DNA of 64,000 nucleotides. It comes from JAAYAY01 sp964429355. GTDB taxonomy: Bacteria > Planctomycetota > Planctomycetia > Pirellulales > Thermoguttaceae. The notes under the pieces are model-generated. The model was not told where the DNA came from. It was given only the letters and a program-made list of their open reading frames with translations, and did not search any database. The stretch is taken from contig CAYSCH010000001.1 of assembly GCA_964429355.1 (NCBI GenBank), positions 29,792 to 93,791 of the forward strand, written 5' to 3'. This document shows, piece by piece, positions 27,304-36,141 of the stretch (position 1 is its first letter; each line of letters opens with the position of its first letter). The translations under genes and the position numbers were made by a program.

Positions 27304-28983
27304 TCACTTCGCTCCCGATCCAATCCAGTTCTTCAGAATATTGGCGGCCATTTCCGGATCCGTGGCGACCAGTTCGGTCAGTTCATCGCGGAGCGAGGCC
27401 CCGTTGCCGGCGAAGGCAAACTTCCGAGGTTCACCTTCCCCTTCGGTATCCTCCGCGTCGCCTTTCTCACGGGGGGGCAGAGCGAACTCGGCAATCGGGT
27501 TCCTGCCTCCCGTCGGCACCGAGTGGATCATGGACCGGAGCATGGCGAGGCTGAACAGTCCCAGCACGATCAGGCCCACAGTGCTCCAGTTCTGGGCGAA
27601 CCACGACCCGGCATTCTCCGTCAAGGTCGGTCCGGGAATCGCGGCGGGGATGATGTCCTCGAAGTCGGTGACTTCCACCAACTGCTTCTTGTCGAACTGC
27701 GCCGTGTCCGTGGTGCCCTTCGGAAGGGGCAACGCCCCGGCGACCACGCTCTTGATACGGGCGATCTCTGTCGTGCGGATCGGGTCGATATCCGCCGGCG
27801 ACGGTACCTTGGGCTCCTCGCCCGGCGGTGTCGGATTGCGTTTCTGCCAGATCTGGGTGAACCAGCTCGTTGGAACGGCAATTGCTACCGAGACCCGCTC
27901 GACGGTGTGGGCGGCCAGTTCCTTCTCCGTCTCCTCGCCCGCCGGCAACTTCATCTCGGATAGTTCAGACGACTTCTCCTTCTCTTCGGCAGCCTTGGCT
28001 TCCGTGGTCGCCAGCGTTCGAGCGGTATTGCTCTGTTGGGCTACGTAGCCGGGCCGGCCGCCATTCGTTTCGCCGGTGTAATCGCGGCTCGTCTTCGTCT
28101 CGTTCATGTTGACGGAAATCGAGTTGTCCTTGTCGTATTTGGTGGACCGCACCTTCGTGGACTTCTCCGGAGCCAGCTCGACCATGGGAGTGACGATCAC
28201 ACCGGGAACAAGCCCCAGCAGATCCGAAACCTTCGCCCGGTAGTGTTCTTCCTGCCGGCGTTGCTCCTGCGCCATGAGGGACCCATCTCCGCCGGAGGAG
28301 TCGCCCGGCAGGGTGTGGTGCGCCTGGCCGGTATTCATGTCGATCACGACGATGTCCTCAAGCTTCAAACCCGCATCGGCAGCCTTCACGGTGTGGCGAA
28401 TCGAGTTGACTTGCTTTTCGGTCAACGGCAATGTCCCCACCGCCTTGACGGTGACGGAGGCGGTCACCACGCGTTCTCGGCGCAGTCCCTGCTTGACATC
28501 CTCCGAGATAATGACGGTCGCGCGATCGTAGTCGGGCATGGCCCGGAACAATTCTTCGAAGTATCGTTGTTTCGCGATCCGGAGACGTGCCTGGAACTTG
28601 GGTTGGTCCTCAAACACTCCGCTCTCTTTGAGGGCATTGTCGAAAATCGAACTGAAGTCGTGGGGCAGCACGCCCGCCTTGGCAATCGCCGCCACGTAGG
28701 CCGTCTCTTTTCCGCGGGCCACGCGGATCTTGCCGCCGACTATCTCCGGGGCCGCAAGTCCTTCCGTGGCAAACGCCCCGAGCATGGGAGTCAGCTCGTC
28801 GGAGGTGAACGCCCGATTGTCGAGCAGGAACACATCACCTCCCGGATGAAACCCGGAGGTGAAGAGATAGCCCAGACTGGCGACCGTCACCAGCAGCAGC
28901 AGGGCCGAGGTGATTCTCGCCCCGGGCGTCATGCCCTCGAACACTTCCTTGATCTGAGCAAAGTACTTATTGAGGAAATCCAT
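27304..28983 (-). CDS. fliF: Flagellar MS-ring protein FliF
   Basis: The ATG at 28981-28983 with GAGG upstream gives 559 residues. It has an N-terminal membrane helix (about 20-42), ring-building motifs with VTASVTVKAVGTLPLTEKQV and LEDIVVIDMNTGQ, a long variable periplasmic part, and a second membrane helix near 495. The short C-terminal tail binds FliG. FliF forms the MS ring on which the rotor and export gate assemble. Confidence 0.95.
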   Translation of the reverse strand: MDFLNKYFAQIKEVFEGMTPGARITSALLLLVTVASLGYLFTSGFHPGGDVFLLDNRAFTSDELTPMLGAFATEGLAAPEIVGGKIRVARGKETAYVAAIAKAGVLPHDFSSIFDNALKESGVFEDQPKFQARLRIAKQRYFEELFRAMPDYDRATVIISEDVKQGLRRERVVTASVTVKAVGTLPLTEKQVNSIRHTVKAADAGLKLEDIVVIDMNTGQAHHTLPGDSSGGDGSLMAQEQRRQEEHYRAKVSDLLGLVPGVIVTPMVELAPEKSTKVRSTKYDKDNSISVNMNETKTSRDYTGETNGGRPGYVAQQSNTARTLATTEAKAAEEKEKSSELSEMKLPAGEETEKELAAHTVERVSVAIAVPTSWFTQIWQKRNPTPPGEEPKVPSPADIDPIRTTEIARIKSVVAGALPLPKGTTDTAQFDKKQLVEVTDFEDIIPAAIPGPTLTENAGSWFAQNWSTVGLIVLGLFSLAMLRSMIHSVPTGGRNPIAEFALPPREKGDAEDTEGEGEPRKFAFAGNGASLRDELTELVATDPEMAANILKNWIGSGAK

Positions 28984-29138
28984 CCATGGAACCTCGTGGT
29001 TGTGTGATCGTTCCCGGGGTTTCCGTACCCCGGGTTCCGTCGGTTTGCCACCGCCTGCCTGCAAGCAGTGCTTCGTGTGAATATTCCTTGAGCGCGCCGC
29101 TTGCCTGCAAACAGAGGCACAGGCTCTACCTCAAGATA

Positions 29139-29438
29139 CTAAACCCGGATGCTCTGAACGTCGTTGTAGGCTTGGACCATCTTGTTTCGGATCTGCATCA
29201 TCAATTTGAAGGCAATGTCGGCTTTCTGCACCGCCGTGAGAACTTCCGCCGGGTTGACGTCCTCACCGGCCACGAGTTTTTCGACGGCCTGGTCGGCATC
29301 CTGCTGCATCGAGTTGACTTCGCGGATGGAATCGAGCAAAAAGCTCTTGAATGAACCGTCACCGCTGCTCTGCGGGACAGCGCTGCTCTGCGAGGCACCG
29401 ATGGGGGTCGGGATTCGGAATCCTTGGATCGAGTTCAT
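29139..29438 (-). CDS. fliE: Flagellar MS-ring-rod junction protein FliE
   Basis: A 99-residue protein with the typical C-terminal helix (ADIAFKLMMQIRNKMVQAYN, then DVQSIRV). FliE joins the MS ring to the rod and is an early export substrate. Its start overlaps the flgC stop by one base. Confidence 0.95.
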   Translation of the reverse strand: MNSIQGFRIPTPIGASQSSAVPQSSGDGSFKSFLLDSIREVNSMQQDADQAVEKLVAGEDVNPAEVLTAVQKADIAFKLMMQIRNKMVQAYNDVQSIRV

Positions 29439-29857
29439 CAGGCTATGATCCTCAGGGTCTGGTTTGCCAGGTCTTTACTGATCTCGATCGCACCAAGATT
29501 CGCCTCATAGGCCCTGGCGGCCTCCATGGCGTCGGTGTACTCGGTCATCATGTTCACATTCGGGTAGGCCACATAGCCCTTCCACTTGCCGTCCTTGATC
29601 GCGTCCGGGTGTTGCGGCTCGTACTTGTAGAGCGGCTCAAGATCCTCGATCTGAACCGAATCGACCCGCACACCCGCCGCACCGTTGCTGCCGACGCTGT
29701 CGTCGGTCTGGAAAACGACGAATCGCGGCTGGTAGGGAACGGCTTGCCCTTCCTCATTGTGAGTGGTGGAGATATTGGCCAAGTTGCCGCTGATGGCGTT
29801 CATCCGCACCCGCTGGGCCGCCAACCCGCTCGTGCTCACATCCAGGGCAGAGAACAT
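29438..29857 (-). CDS. flgC: Flagellar proximal rod protein FlgC
   Basis: A 139-residue rod protein with N-terminal FSALDVSTSGLAAQRVRMNA and SGNLANISTT, and C-terminal YPNVNMMTEYTDAMEAARAY. These are the paired helices of the rod/hook family. It follows flgB by 17 bases. Confidence 0.96.
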   Translation of the reverse strand: MFSALDVSTSGLAAQRVRMNAISGNLANISTTHNEEGQAVPYQPRFVVFQTDDSVGSNGAAGVRVDSVQIEDLEPLYKYEPQHPDAIKDGKWKGYVAYPNVNMMTEYTDAMEAARAYEANLGAIEISKDLANQTLRIIA

Positions 29858-29874
29858 GTCCGGGGTCCTTCATG

Positions 29875-30300
29875 CTAAATCCGTTCGCTGATGGCTGTCT
29901 CAAGCAGCCGTATCTGGTTGTTCATGATCGATAGCGCCAGATTGTGCTGCATCTGGTTCTTCACCATTTCGGTCACCTGAAATTCCACGCCCTTGTTGCT
30001 GACGTCGTGGTAAAGGATGGTCTTCGGTTCGCGGACCACCTCGGCCTGGTCTTGCTGCGCCGGCTCTGCAAGGCCATTCAACTGCATGCCGATGGAAACC
30101 GGCTGCTTGGGGGCGTTTCGCTTCCGGATCACCTCTCTCAATTGACTCTGGAAATCCTCCACCGACAGGTCGCGTACCTGATAGCCTGGAGTGTCCATGT
30201 TGGCAATGTTGCCCGCCAGAACGGTGTGCCGTGCCTGGCTGAACTGCACTGCCTGCTGCAGGACCGGAATCGCCGTCGATCGAAACAAAGTCGAGTACAT
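29875..30300 (-). CDS. flgB: Flagellar proximal rod protein FlgB
   Basis: The ATG at 30298-30300 with GGAGGT upstream gives 141 residues; the longer upstream frame crosses the promoter and is rejected. It contains VLAGNIANMDTPGYQVRDLS, the family signature, and a C-terminal helix ending in ALSIMNNQIRLLETAISERI. It is the first gene of the hook-basal-body run, placed 50 bases after a sigma-54 promoter match. Confidence 0.95.
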   Translation of the reverse strand: MYSTLFRSTAIPVLQQAVQFSQARHTVLAGNIANMDTPGYQVRDLSVEDFQSQLREVIRKRNAPKQPVSIGMQLNGLAEPAQQDQAEVVREPKTILYHDVSNKGVEFQVTEMVKNQMQHNLALSIMNNQIRLLETAISERI

Positions 30301-30349
30301 GGTCAACCGACCTCCGGCTCGCCGGAACGAGCCCCAAGGTATCTTCCAG

Positions 30350-30364
30350 GCAAGCCACATGCCA
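30350..30364 (-). promoter_or_regulatory. Sigma-54 (RpoN) promoter of flgB
   Basis: Read on the minus strand, TGGCATGTGGCTTGC fits the sigma-54 consensus TGGCAC-N5-TTGC closely. The invariant GG and GC pairs are separated by exactly ten bases. Transcription would start about 12 bases on, giving a leader of roughly 38 bases before flgB. The NtrC-type activator gene lies immediately upstream, supporting the call. Confidence 0.75.
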
Positions 30365-30573
30365 AACCGGTCGGCACTTGCATTACCGGGGGAATCGGGC
30401 CAACAACCGAAGCTTCCCAAACCTCCAGGTTGTCTGCATTTACGGTGCTTGATTGTCTTTCCTGCATCAACATTGGCTCTCACGGCGGCTGGATCCGGAT
30501 CGGCCATTTCTGCGCGGCGGACGGGCCGATTCAGCCGATTCCGCCGGCTGGCACTTGTGGACTTCAACTGTCT

Positions 30574-31992
30574 TCACGCGGCGCGGTTGCCGGTTCTCTC
30601 CCGGGGTGCATATCCGTACTGTCGTAGTTTCGTGGTCAGGGTTCGGACCCCGATTCCCAGGGCCTTGGCCGTTTTGGCTCGGTGGCCGTCGTAGTGTTCC
30701 AGGGTGGCCTCGATCAGTTTCTTTTCCATTTGCTGGAGACTGAGCCCGACGGGAACGTCATGGTCTTCGGAGGGGGAGTCGGACGGATGGGCCAGAAGCC
30801 AGCGCTGCAACTCTTCGGCCGTCAGCGGACTCTCGCCGTGAAGGACGCTGGCCCGAGTGACCACGTTTTCCAGTTCGCGGATGTTCCCGGGCCAATCGTA
30901 ACGCACGAGGAGACTCATGGCGCCGGCATCCAACTCGGCCGGTTTGCGGTCGAGCCGGTCGGCACAGCGCCGGAGGAAGTGTTCGATCAGCATGGGAACG
31001 TCCTCGCGACGGTCGCGAAGGGGCGGGACTTCGACGGGAACAACGGCCAGCCGGTAGTAGAGGTCTTCGCGGAACCTGCCCTCGGCAACTTCCCGTTTCA
31101 AGTCGCGGTTGGTCGTCGCCAGGACACGGACGTCGACTTCCATCGTCTTGCTGGATCCCACTCGTTCGAAGGACCGTTCTTGGAGAACTCGGAGCAGCTT
31201 GGCCTGGAGGTTCAGATCGATCTCCGTGACTTCGTCGAGGAGGATCGATCCACCGTGAGCCATTTCGAACCGTCCGGTTCGCGACGCCTCGGCGCCGGTG
31301 AAAGCACCCCGTTCGTGGCCGAACAGTTCGCTTTCCATCAGTTGGGCCGAGAGCACGGGGCAATTCAGGCTGACCATCGGGCCGGCTGCCCGGAGGCTCA
31401 TGGCGTGGATAGTCTTGGCGACGAGTTCCTTTCCCGTTCCACTCTCGCCGTGGATCAGAACCGTTTCCGGCGTGGGGGCCAGGCGGGCGATCTTGTCGCG
31501 GAGGTTGTGCATGGCGGGACTGTTCCCCACCATGACCGGCGCGGTGTCGGCGGGGGCCGCACGTTCGATACGCTTGCTTTCCAACAGGAGCCGGCCGTTG
31601 CGAATCGCCTTGTCGACGAGCGATTCGAGCTGGTCGACGTTGAAAGGCTTTTCGATGTAGTCGAAGGCGCCGTGGCGCATGGCCTCGACGGCCGTCGACA
31701 CGGAAGCATGCGCCGTGACCATGACGATCTGCGCCGCGTAACGCCGGCGTTCCAGTTGGATGATCAATTCGATTCCCGACATGCCGGGCATCTGCAGATC
31801 GGTCACCACGCAATCGAATGTTTCCCTTTCAGTCACCTGCAGGGCCTCGGCCGCACTCGAACAGCAGCTCACATCGTGGCCCGCCTGGCGGAGCACGTCG
31901 GCGATCGATTCCCGTGCCTGGCGGTGGTCGTCGACAACGAGCACCCGCCCGCCCGCTTCGAGGGTTCCGGACCGTTTCTCCGCAGTTGTCAT
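30574..31992 (-). CDS. Sigma-54-dependent flagellar response regulator (FlrC/FleR-like)
   Basis: A 472-residue NtrC-family activator. The receiver domain (about 15-130) has phospho-acceptor Asp65 in CVVTDLQMPGMSG and Lys in YIEKPF. The AAA+ domain (about 155-385) has Walker A GESGTGKE at 182-189, the sigma-54-contacting GAFTGA at 229-234 and Walker B GGSILLDE. The C-terminal Fis-type helix-turn-helix (about 428-468) has HRAKTAKALGIGVRTLTTKL. It should activate RpoN promoters when phosphorylated by the kinase encoded in the overlapping gene upstream. It sits directly before flgB and its sigma-54 promoter, hence the flagellar assignment. Confidence 0.93.
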   Translation of the reverse strand: MTTAEKRSGTLEAGGRVLVVDDHRQARESIADVLRQAGHDVSCCSSAAEALQVTERETFDCVVTDLQMPGMSGIELIIQLERRRYAAQIVMVTAHASVSTAVEAMRHGAFDYIEKPFNVDQLESLVDKAIRNGRLLLESKRIERAAPADTAPVMVGNSPAMHNLRDKIARLAPTPETVLIHGESGTGKELVAKTIHAMSLRAAGPMVSLNCPVLSAQLMESELFGHERGAFTGAEASRTGRFEMAHGGSILLDEVTEIDLNLQAKLLRVLQERSFERVGSSKTMEVDVRVLATTNRDLKREVAEGRFREDLYYRLAVVPVEVPPLRDRREDVPMLIEHFLRRCADRLDRKPAELDAGAMSLLVRYDWPGNIRELENVVTRASVLHGESPLTAEELQRWLLAHPSDSPSEDHDVPVGLSLQQMEKKLIEATLEHYDGHRAKTAKALGIGVRTLTTKLRQYGYAPRERTGNRAA

Positions 31993-32870
31993 GAATTCAC
32001 CTCGCAGGCAGGCTGGGGGATTCGGATGGCAAGTCGGGCTCCCCCGCAGGGCGCGTTTTCGGCGGTGACCGCCCCCCCATGGACCTCTGCGATCCGTTCC
32101 ACAATGGTCAGGCCCAGTCCGGTGCCGCTGGGTTTTGTGGTCACGAAAGGCTCGAACAAGCGTCCCAGGATCTCCTGGCTGAGCCCGGGACCGGTGTCGG
32201 TGACGGCCATCTGCACGCTGCCCTCCTCCCGTTCGGCTGCCAGTTCCAGCCTCCCTCCCTCGGGCATGGCATCCACCGCGTTGAGCACGAGATTGAGCAG
32301 AGCGCGACGGATCATCTCGCGATCCGCCGTCGCCACGAGGTCAGTCTCCACCCTTCGAAGAACCGAGATGGCTTGCGCCGCCAACTGGGGACGGAGGGAA
32401 TCGGAGATTTCGTAGAACAGGTCTGCCACCAGGAAGGGTACGCAGTGAGGGTCGCGGTCCGAGGTGAAATGGAGAAGATCGTTGACGGTCACATCGAGGG
32501 CCTGGAATCCCGATTCGATCTTCCGCAGCACGTCGAGACTCTGGTCGTCTTTCAGGAGCCGCCGCCGCAGCAGGCTCAGGTAGAGCGAGACGGGCACGAG
32601 GGTGTTGCGGACCTCGTGCGCCACGTGGGCGGCCATCTGGCCGAGGTCGGCCAGGCGGTTCTTGCGGGCCAGTTCCCGGTTCTTGGCCTCCAACTCGCCG
32701 GTCAGCCGCCGCACTTCCTCCTGGAGGGTGACGTGCGTACGCTCGAGGCGCAAGGTCGCGGCATGCCATGCGGCAAGCACGGTCTGGAGGTCGGCGTCGT
32801 CACCCGGCAAGAGGACGTCGCCGGAAACCGCCAGAGTCGCGTCGCTTGGGTCTTGCAGGTTCTGATTCAC
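31989..32870 (-). CDS. Soluble sensor histidine kinase (FlrB/NtrB-like)
   Basis: A 293-residue kinase without membrane helices. An N-terminal coiled coil (about 30-75) leads into the DHp domain with phospho-acceptor His85 in AHVAHEVRNTLVPVSLYLSL. The HATPase domain has the N box NLVLNAVDAMPEGG, the G1 box DTGPGL and the G2 box GTGLGLTIVERIAEVHGG. Its stop overlaps the activator start (ATGA), so the two are translationally coupled. Like FlrB, it is cytoplasmic and may sense flagellar assembly state rather than an external signal. Confidence 0.92.
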   Translation of the reverse strand: MNQNLQDPSDATLAVSGDVLLPGDDADLQTVLAAWHAATLRLERTHVTLQEEVRRLTGELEAKNRELARKNRLADLGQMAAHVAHEVRNTLVPVSLYLSLLRRRLLKDDQSLDVLRKIESGFQALDVTVNDLLHFTSDRDPHCVPFLVADLFYEISDSLRPQLAAQAISVLRRVETDLVATADREMIRRALLNLVLNAVDAMPEGGRLELAAEREEGSVQMAVTDTGPGLSQEILGRLFEPFVTTKPSGTGLGLTIVERIAEVHGGAVTAENAPCGGARLAIRIPQPACEVNS

Positions 32871-32872
32871 GT

Positions 32873-33328
32873 TCAGCCTTCCGAGGAAAGATCAAGGTGT
32901 CCGACCGAGGTTTGTCGGTAGCGGGTGTAGGCGCCCCGCGCGCATCCGGCCGCGTGGGCTGTGTGGAGCCGGACTGCCGCCTCGTCGCGACGGACCGTCA
33001 GTGCGGCTTCGCTTCGCCGCTCCTGTTCCACGGTTTCGCCGAGCAGCCGTTGGCACTCATCGAGCAGTTGGGAGCACTCGGCGCGGGCTTCCATGCTGCG
33101 CCACACACGAGTCTCCGGTTCCTGGCCTCGAAAGGGATCCAGGCCACGTTCGACGCGTTGCAGGTTTTCGAGGACACGTTGCTTCGCCGCCAGCACGTCC
33201 AGCAGCCGCGTCATTTCGCCTTCGGCGACGAATTCCATCTGCCGCTGGCCCATATCGCGCAGGCGCAAGAGGAGATCTCGCTTCTGGCGTATCAGTTCGG
33301 ACAGCGTATCGGTTTCCAGAGGCGTCAT
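32873..33328 (-). CDS. FlgN-like coiled-coil export chaperone
   Basis: The ATG at 33326-33328 gives 151 residues; a GTG at 33370 would add 14 residues overlapping the upstream gene. It is helical throughout, beginning LETDTLSELIRQKRDLLLRL, the pattern and length of FlgN, which chaperones the hook-filament junction proteins. It lies in the flagellar operon two bases before the kinase gene. The family is poorly conserved, so this rests on structure, size and context. Confidence 0.6.
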   Translation of the reverse strand: MTPLETDTLSELIRQKRDLLLRLRDMGQRQMEFVAEGEMTRLLDVLAAKQRVLENLQRVERGLDPFRGQEPETRVWRSMEARAECSQLLDECQRLLGETVEQERRSEAALTVRRDEAAVRLHTAHAAGCARGAYTRYRQTSVGHLDLSSEG

Positions 33329-33333
33329 ATCAT

Positions 33334-35793
33334 TCACAGTGTTTTCATCCAGGCGAGATATTCTTCCCACTGCTGGGCGTCGAGGTTGGTGGCTTGCAGG
33401 AAATTTCCCTGCGACTTGAGCCGCTTGAGCACCTCCTCGCCGCGTCGCACGGTGGCGCGGGCTTCGAGCGGGTTGTTCAACCGCCCGTAGGCCCGGGCGA
33501 TCTGCACGTAGGCCTCGAGGGCTTCAGGACTGTTCTGGTAGCGCGTGCTTGCCGCCGTGTAGGATTGGATCGCATTCTCGTAATCGCCGAGTTCGAACCA
33601 ATTGGCGCCGATGGCGAAGTAGCAGTTCCGGAGCGTCTTCCGCTCCACTTCGGTGAGTTGCTGTTTCTCCTGGCGTTCGTTGAGGGCCTGCTGCACGAAA
33701 GCGTAGTACTCGCCGGCTTTCGTCAAGTGATCGTAGACTTTTCGCAGATTCGCCTTCCGGACGCTCTCGACAAGGTCGCTATCGATCTGCTTGCGCAAGA
33801 TTGTTGCGCTGGCGCGATTGCACTCGGCGAGCAGATAGTATGCCGGCAGAGTCTGGTCGCAGTCGGGATAGCGGTGAACCGCTTCTTCCAGGCGCTGAGC
33901 GGCGTCTGCGAAGCGTCCTTGGCGGTGGCAGAGCCGCCCCATGGCGAAGAGCGAATCGCGCCATTCGATGCTGTCCGGCGCAAGGTAGCCGGTGAGATTC
34001 TCCTCGAGGAGCGATTCGGCCTGTTCCATCTCACCCTTCTCGGCATGGGCCTGGCTGGCCCCCAGACGGGCACGGTAGGCGGCGGCGTCGCGAGGGTGGA
34101 ATTCGATGCACTCTTCAAATGCAGCCAGGGCGCCGTCCATCCGCCCGAGATTGAGTTGCGCGTCGCCGAGATCGACGAGTGCCTGCGGACGCCGCTGCTC
34201 GGCATCATTGTTGAGATACTCCTGGATGGCTTCCACCGCGTGGACGTAGTCGTGGCCTTCGAGATAGCACTGAGCGCTCTGCCAGAGATCTTCCGTATAG
34301 GACTTCGTTACGATCCGCAACTTGGCCAGCCTGGCATAGGCCTCGCCCGCACGGCGGAGGTGCTCCCGGCCTGCGGCCTGCTGAGCGGCGAACGATTCCG
34401 ATTCGAGGGTCTGGGAAGTGGCCAGCAGGTTTCGTCCCCACAGGGCGCGGCACCTGGCCTCCAACTCCGTGACACGGAATTCGGGCAGGAGAAGATCCAT
34501 GCTTGCGGCCAGGAGCAACGCCGTTTCGAAAGCGTCGCCTTTCAAGTAGAACTCAAAGGCTTGGGCTGCTCGCCGCTGGAGGTCGTCCAGAGGGATCCAG
34601 GGGTTGTTGTAGTCGTCGGTGTTGCCGACCTGCGAGAGAGATCGGATGTAGGCGGCCAGGGCCTCCTTGTGATCTCCCATAGTGCGGAGGAGCTCGGCCG
34701 ATTCAAAATCCGCCGCCAGGGACTCCGGCGTATCGGGATTGGCCCGCGCCGCATGGGAGAACTGATCGAGAGCCCTGTTGAAATCGCCCTTGCGCCGCAG
34801 GCACTCGGCCGTAAGAAACATCGCCTTGCGGCTGGCCTGGGTGCTGAGCGTGTCCCGCCCCTGGGCGGCCCGAAGCACTTCGATGGCCTCATCGTATTTC
34901 CCTTTCGCCGCCTCGCGTTGCTCGGGAGTCACGCCTTCCCCGGCGAGCATTTCGTCGGCGGTTGCCATGATCACGCCCGCCTTGATCACCAATGCCTCGG
35001 CCTGATCATTCGCCTCCTTTGGGATCTCCTGCAGGGTTGCCAGACATTCTTCGTTTCTTCCGAGTCCGAGCAGGATACGAGCCCGCTGCAATTGGCCGCG
35101 GCAGCGGTCGGCTGGACGCAGGACGCGGTCGGCCAGGTACTTGTCGTTCCATGCCAGCGCCTGGTCGTACTGGGGATTTGCGTCGTTGAGGCAGGCTTCG
35201 GTGAGCATCCAGAGAATTTCCGAGCGATGGCGAGGCGCACCTTCCAGGGCCTCTTCGAGAACCGGACGGCTGGCAGGAACCTGGCCGCTGAGGAAAAGGG
35301 CCCTGCCCAGTTGATGAAGCCCTTCTCCCGCTCGGTCCGGAGGGAGCCCCATGTCGCGTGCCTGTTCCAGGTAGCGAGCGCTGAGCAGGTAGTATGCCTT
35401 CTTCTCGGCCGCAAACGATTGATCCGCCTCGTAGGCCAGCGCAGCGCCCATGATGAATGCCGGAGCCCCGTAGGAATCGTTGGGCAGATTCTCCGCATCC
35501 TGCAATTTCTTTCCCATCTCGTAGGCTTCGTTGTTGAGCCCTGCATCGAGTGTCTCGAAGGCTTCTTTCAAGGTAACCGGCTTCTCTTCCTTCTCCGAAA
35601 GAAATGCGACTCCCAGAACCACACCGAGCACAAGGGCCAGCGCAGCCAAACCGCCGGCCGCCGCGAGGAGGCGGTGCTGTGCGGCAAACCGCCCTGAATT
35701 CTTGATTCGCTGAAAGAGACCAGTCGGTTGCCCGCCTGCCGCTTCCCTGTCGGGAACGGGCTTCTCTTCCGCGTCCTGCTTGTCCTTGGCCAT
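33334..35793 (-). CDS. Membrane-anchored TPR protein heading the flagellar operon
   Basis: The ATG at 35791-35793 gives 819 residues; a TTG five codons upstream is an alternative start. A cytoplasmic N-terminal tail with charged residues precedes one membrane helix (about 42-64, LAALALVLGVVLGVAF). The rest is a long array of TPR-type helical repeats, for example ALWAY-like pairs around AEALVIKAGVI, FNRALDQFSHAARANPDTPE and YENAIQSYTAASTRYQNSPE. It is probably exposed outside the cytoplasm as a scaffold. It is the first gene of the flgN-kinase-activator group and ends five bases before flgN. No known flagellar protein has this layout, and its role is unknown. Confidence 0.8.
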   Translation of the reverse strand: MAKDKQDAEEKPVPDREAAGGQPTGLFQRIKNSGRFAAQHRLLAAAGGLAALALVLGVVLGVAFLSEKEEKPVTLKEAFETLDAGLNNEAYEMGKKLQDAENLPNDSYGAPAFIMGAALAYEADQSFAAEKKAYYLLSARYLEQARDMGLPPDRAGEGLHQLGRALFLSGQVPASRPVLEEALEGAPRHRSEILWMLTEACLNDANPQYDQALAWNDKYLADRVLRPADRCRGQLQRARILLGLGRNEECLATLQEIPKEANDQAEALVIKAGVIMATADEMLAGEGVTPEQREAAKGKYDEAIEVLRAAQGRDTLSTQASRKAMFLTAECLRRKGDFNRALDQFSHAARANPDTPESLAADFESAELLRTMGDHKEALAAYIRSLSQVGNTDDYNNPWIPLDDLQRRAAQAFEFYLKGDAFETALLLAASMDLLLPEFRVTELEARCRALWGRNLLATSQTLESESFAAQQAAGREHLRRAGEAYARLAKLRIVTKSYTEDLWQSAQCYLEGHDYVHAVEAIQEYLNNDAEQRRPQALVDLGDAQLNLGRMDGALAAFEECIEFHPRDAAAYRARLGASQAHAEKGEMEQAESLLEENLTGYLAPDSIEWRDSLFAMGRLCHRQGRFADAAQRLEEAVHRYPDCDQTLPAYYLLAECNRASATILRKQIDSDLVESVRKANLRKVYDHLTKAGEYYAFVQQALNERQEKQQLTEVERKTLRNCYFAIGANWFELGDYENAIQSYTAASTRYQNSPEALEAYVQIARAYGRLNNPLEARATVRRGEEVLKRLKSQGNFLQATNLDAQQWEEYLAWMKTL

Positions 35794-35871
35794 GTTCAAT
35801 CCACTCAACCGATGTCGCTGATCTGCACGAAATCCGCGCAGGCCCCGACACGAGGCAATATTGGTGGAGAG

Positions 35872-35901
35872 CTTTTAGCGGAATTCGGGAGTTTCTGTCA
35901 A
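35872..35901 (-). promoter_or_regulatory. Sigma-70-like promoter for the TPR-flgN-kinase-activator operon
   Basis: On the minus strand there is a perfect -35 TTGACA (35896-35901), an 18-base spacer and TAAAAG as -10 (35872-35877). Transcription would start roughly 70 bases before the TPR gene. This fits a class of early flagellar genes that do not need RpoN. Confidence 0.5.
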
Positions 35902-35910
35902 GAGATAGAT

Positions 35911-35939
35911 GGCGAATCGCCGATTGCAGCCGATTCGCC
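35911..35939. terminator. Inverted repeat between hydrolase gene and flagellar operon
   Basis: GGCGAATCG and CGATTCGCC form a perfect 9-bp stem with an 11-base loop, 200 bases after the hydrolase stop and ten bases upstream of the TTGACA box. It could end hydrolase transcription or act as an operator for the promoter beside it. Confidence 0.45.
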
Positions 35940-36141
35940 GGCGCCCCGGGGAAACGCTACCGGGAAAAAATTGCCGTGCCCTGAAGAGGCCCGCCAGGAG
36001 GAAAGAGGTGACAGTCACGTGACTCGCTGGGACGGGGCCGACAGAATTTGTGCGCAAGGCAGGCGGCGCAACCCGAGCGCGGGGCAAGCCTGCGCGGCTC
36101 TCTTCATGACGGCAACCCTTCTGCGAATCACTCAAGGCCAC

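Larger units (their letters stand above)
35794..36141. other. Intergenic region upstream of the TPR/flagellar operon
   Basis: About 350 bases without a convincing gene; an 88-codon frame here has no ribosome-binding site and unlikely composition. It holds a sigma-70-like promoter match and an inverted repeat, listed separately. Confidence 0.6.

Noticed and set aside
33001..35697. An 898-codon plus-strand open frame opposite the flagellar TPR gene, and similar long antisense frames at 5-1693, 6694-8667 and 37964-39718
   Set aside because: They are exact antisense shadows of well-supported minus-strand genes. High GC at third positions removes stops on the opposite strand. Their translations show no domain, signal or RBS logic.
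35875..36141. An 88-codon minus-strand frame between the hydrolase and the TPR gene
   Set aside because: No ribosome-binding site, Arg-rich non-protein-like composition, and it overlaps the promoter and inverted repeat.
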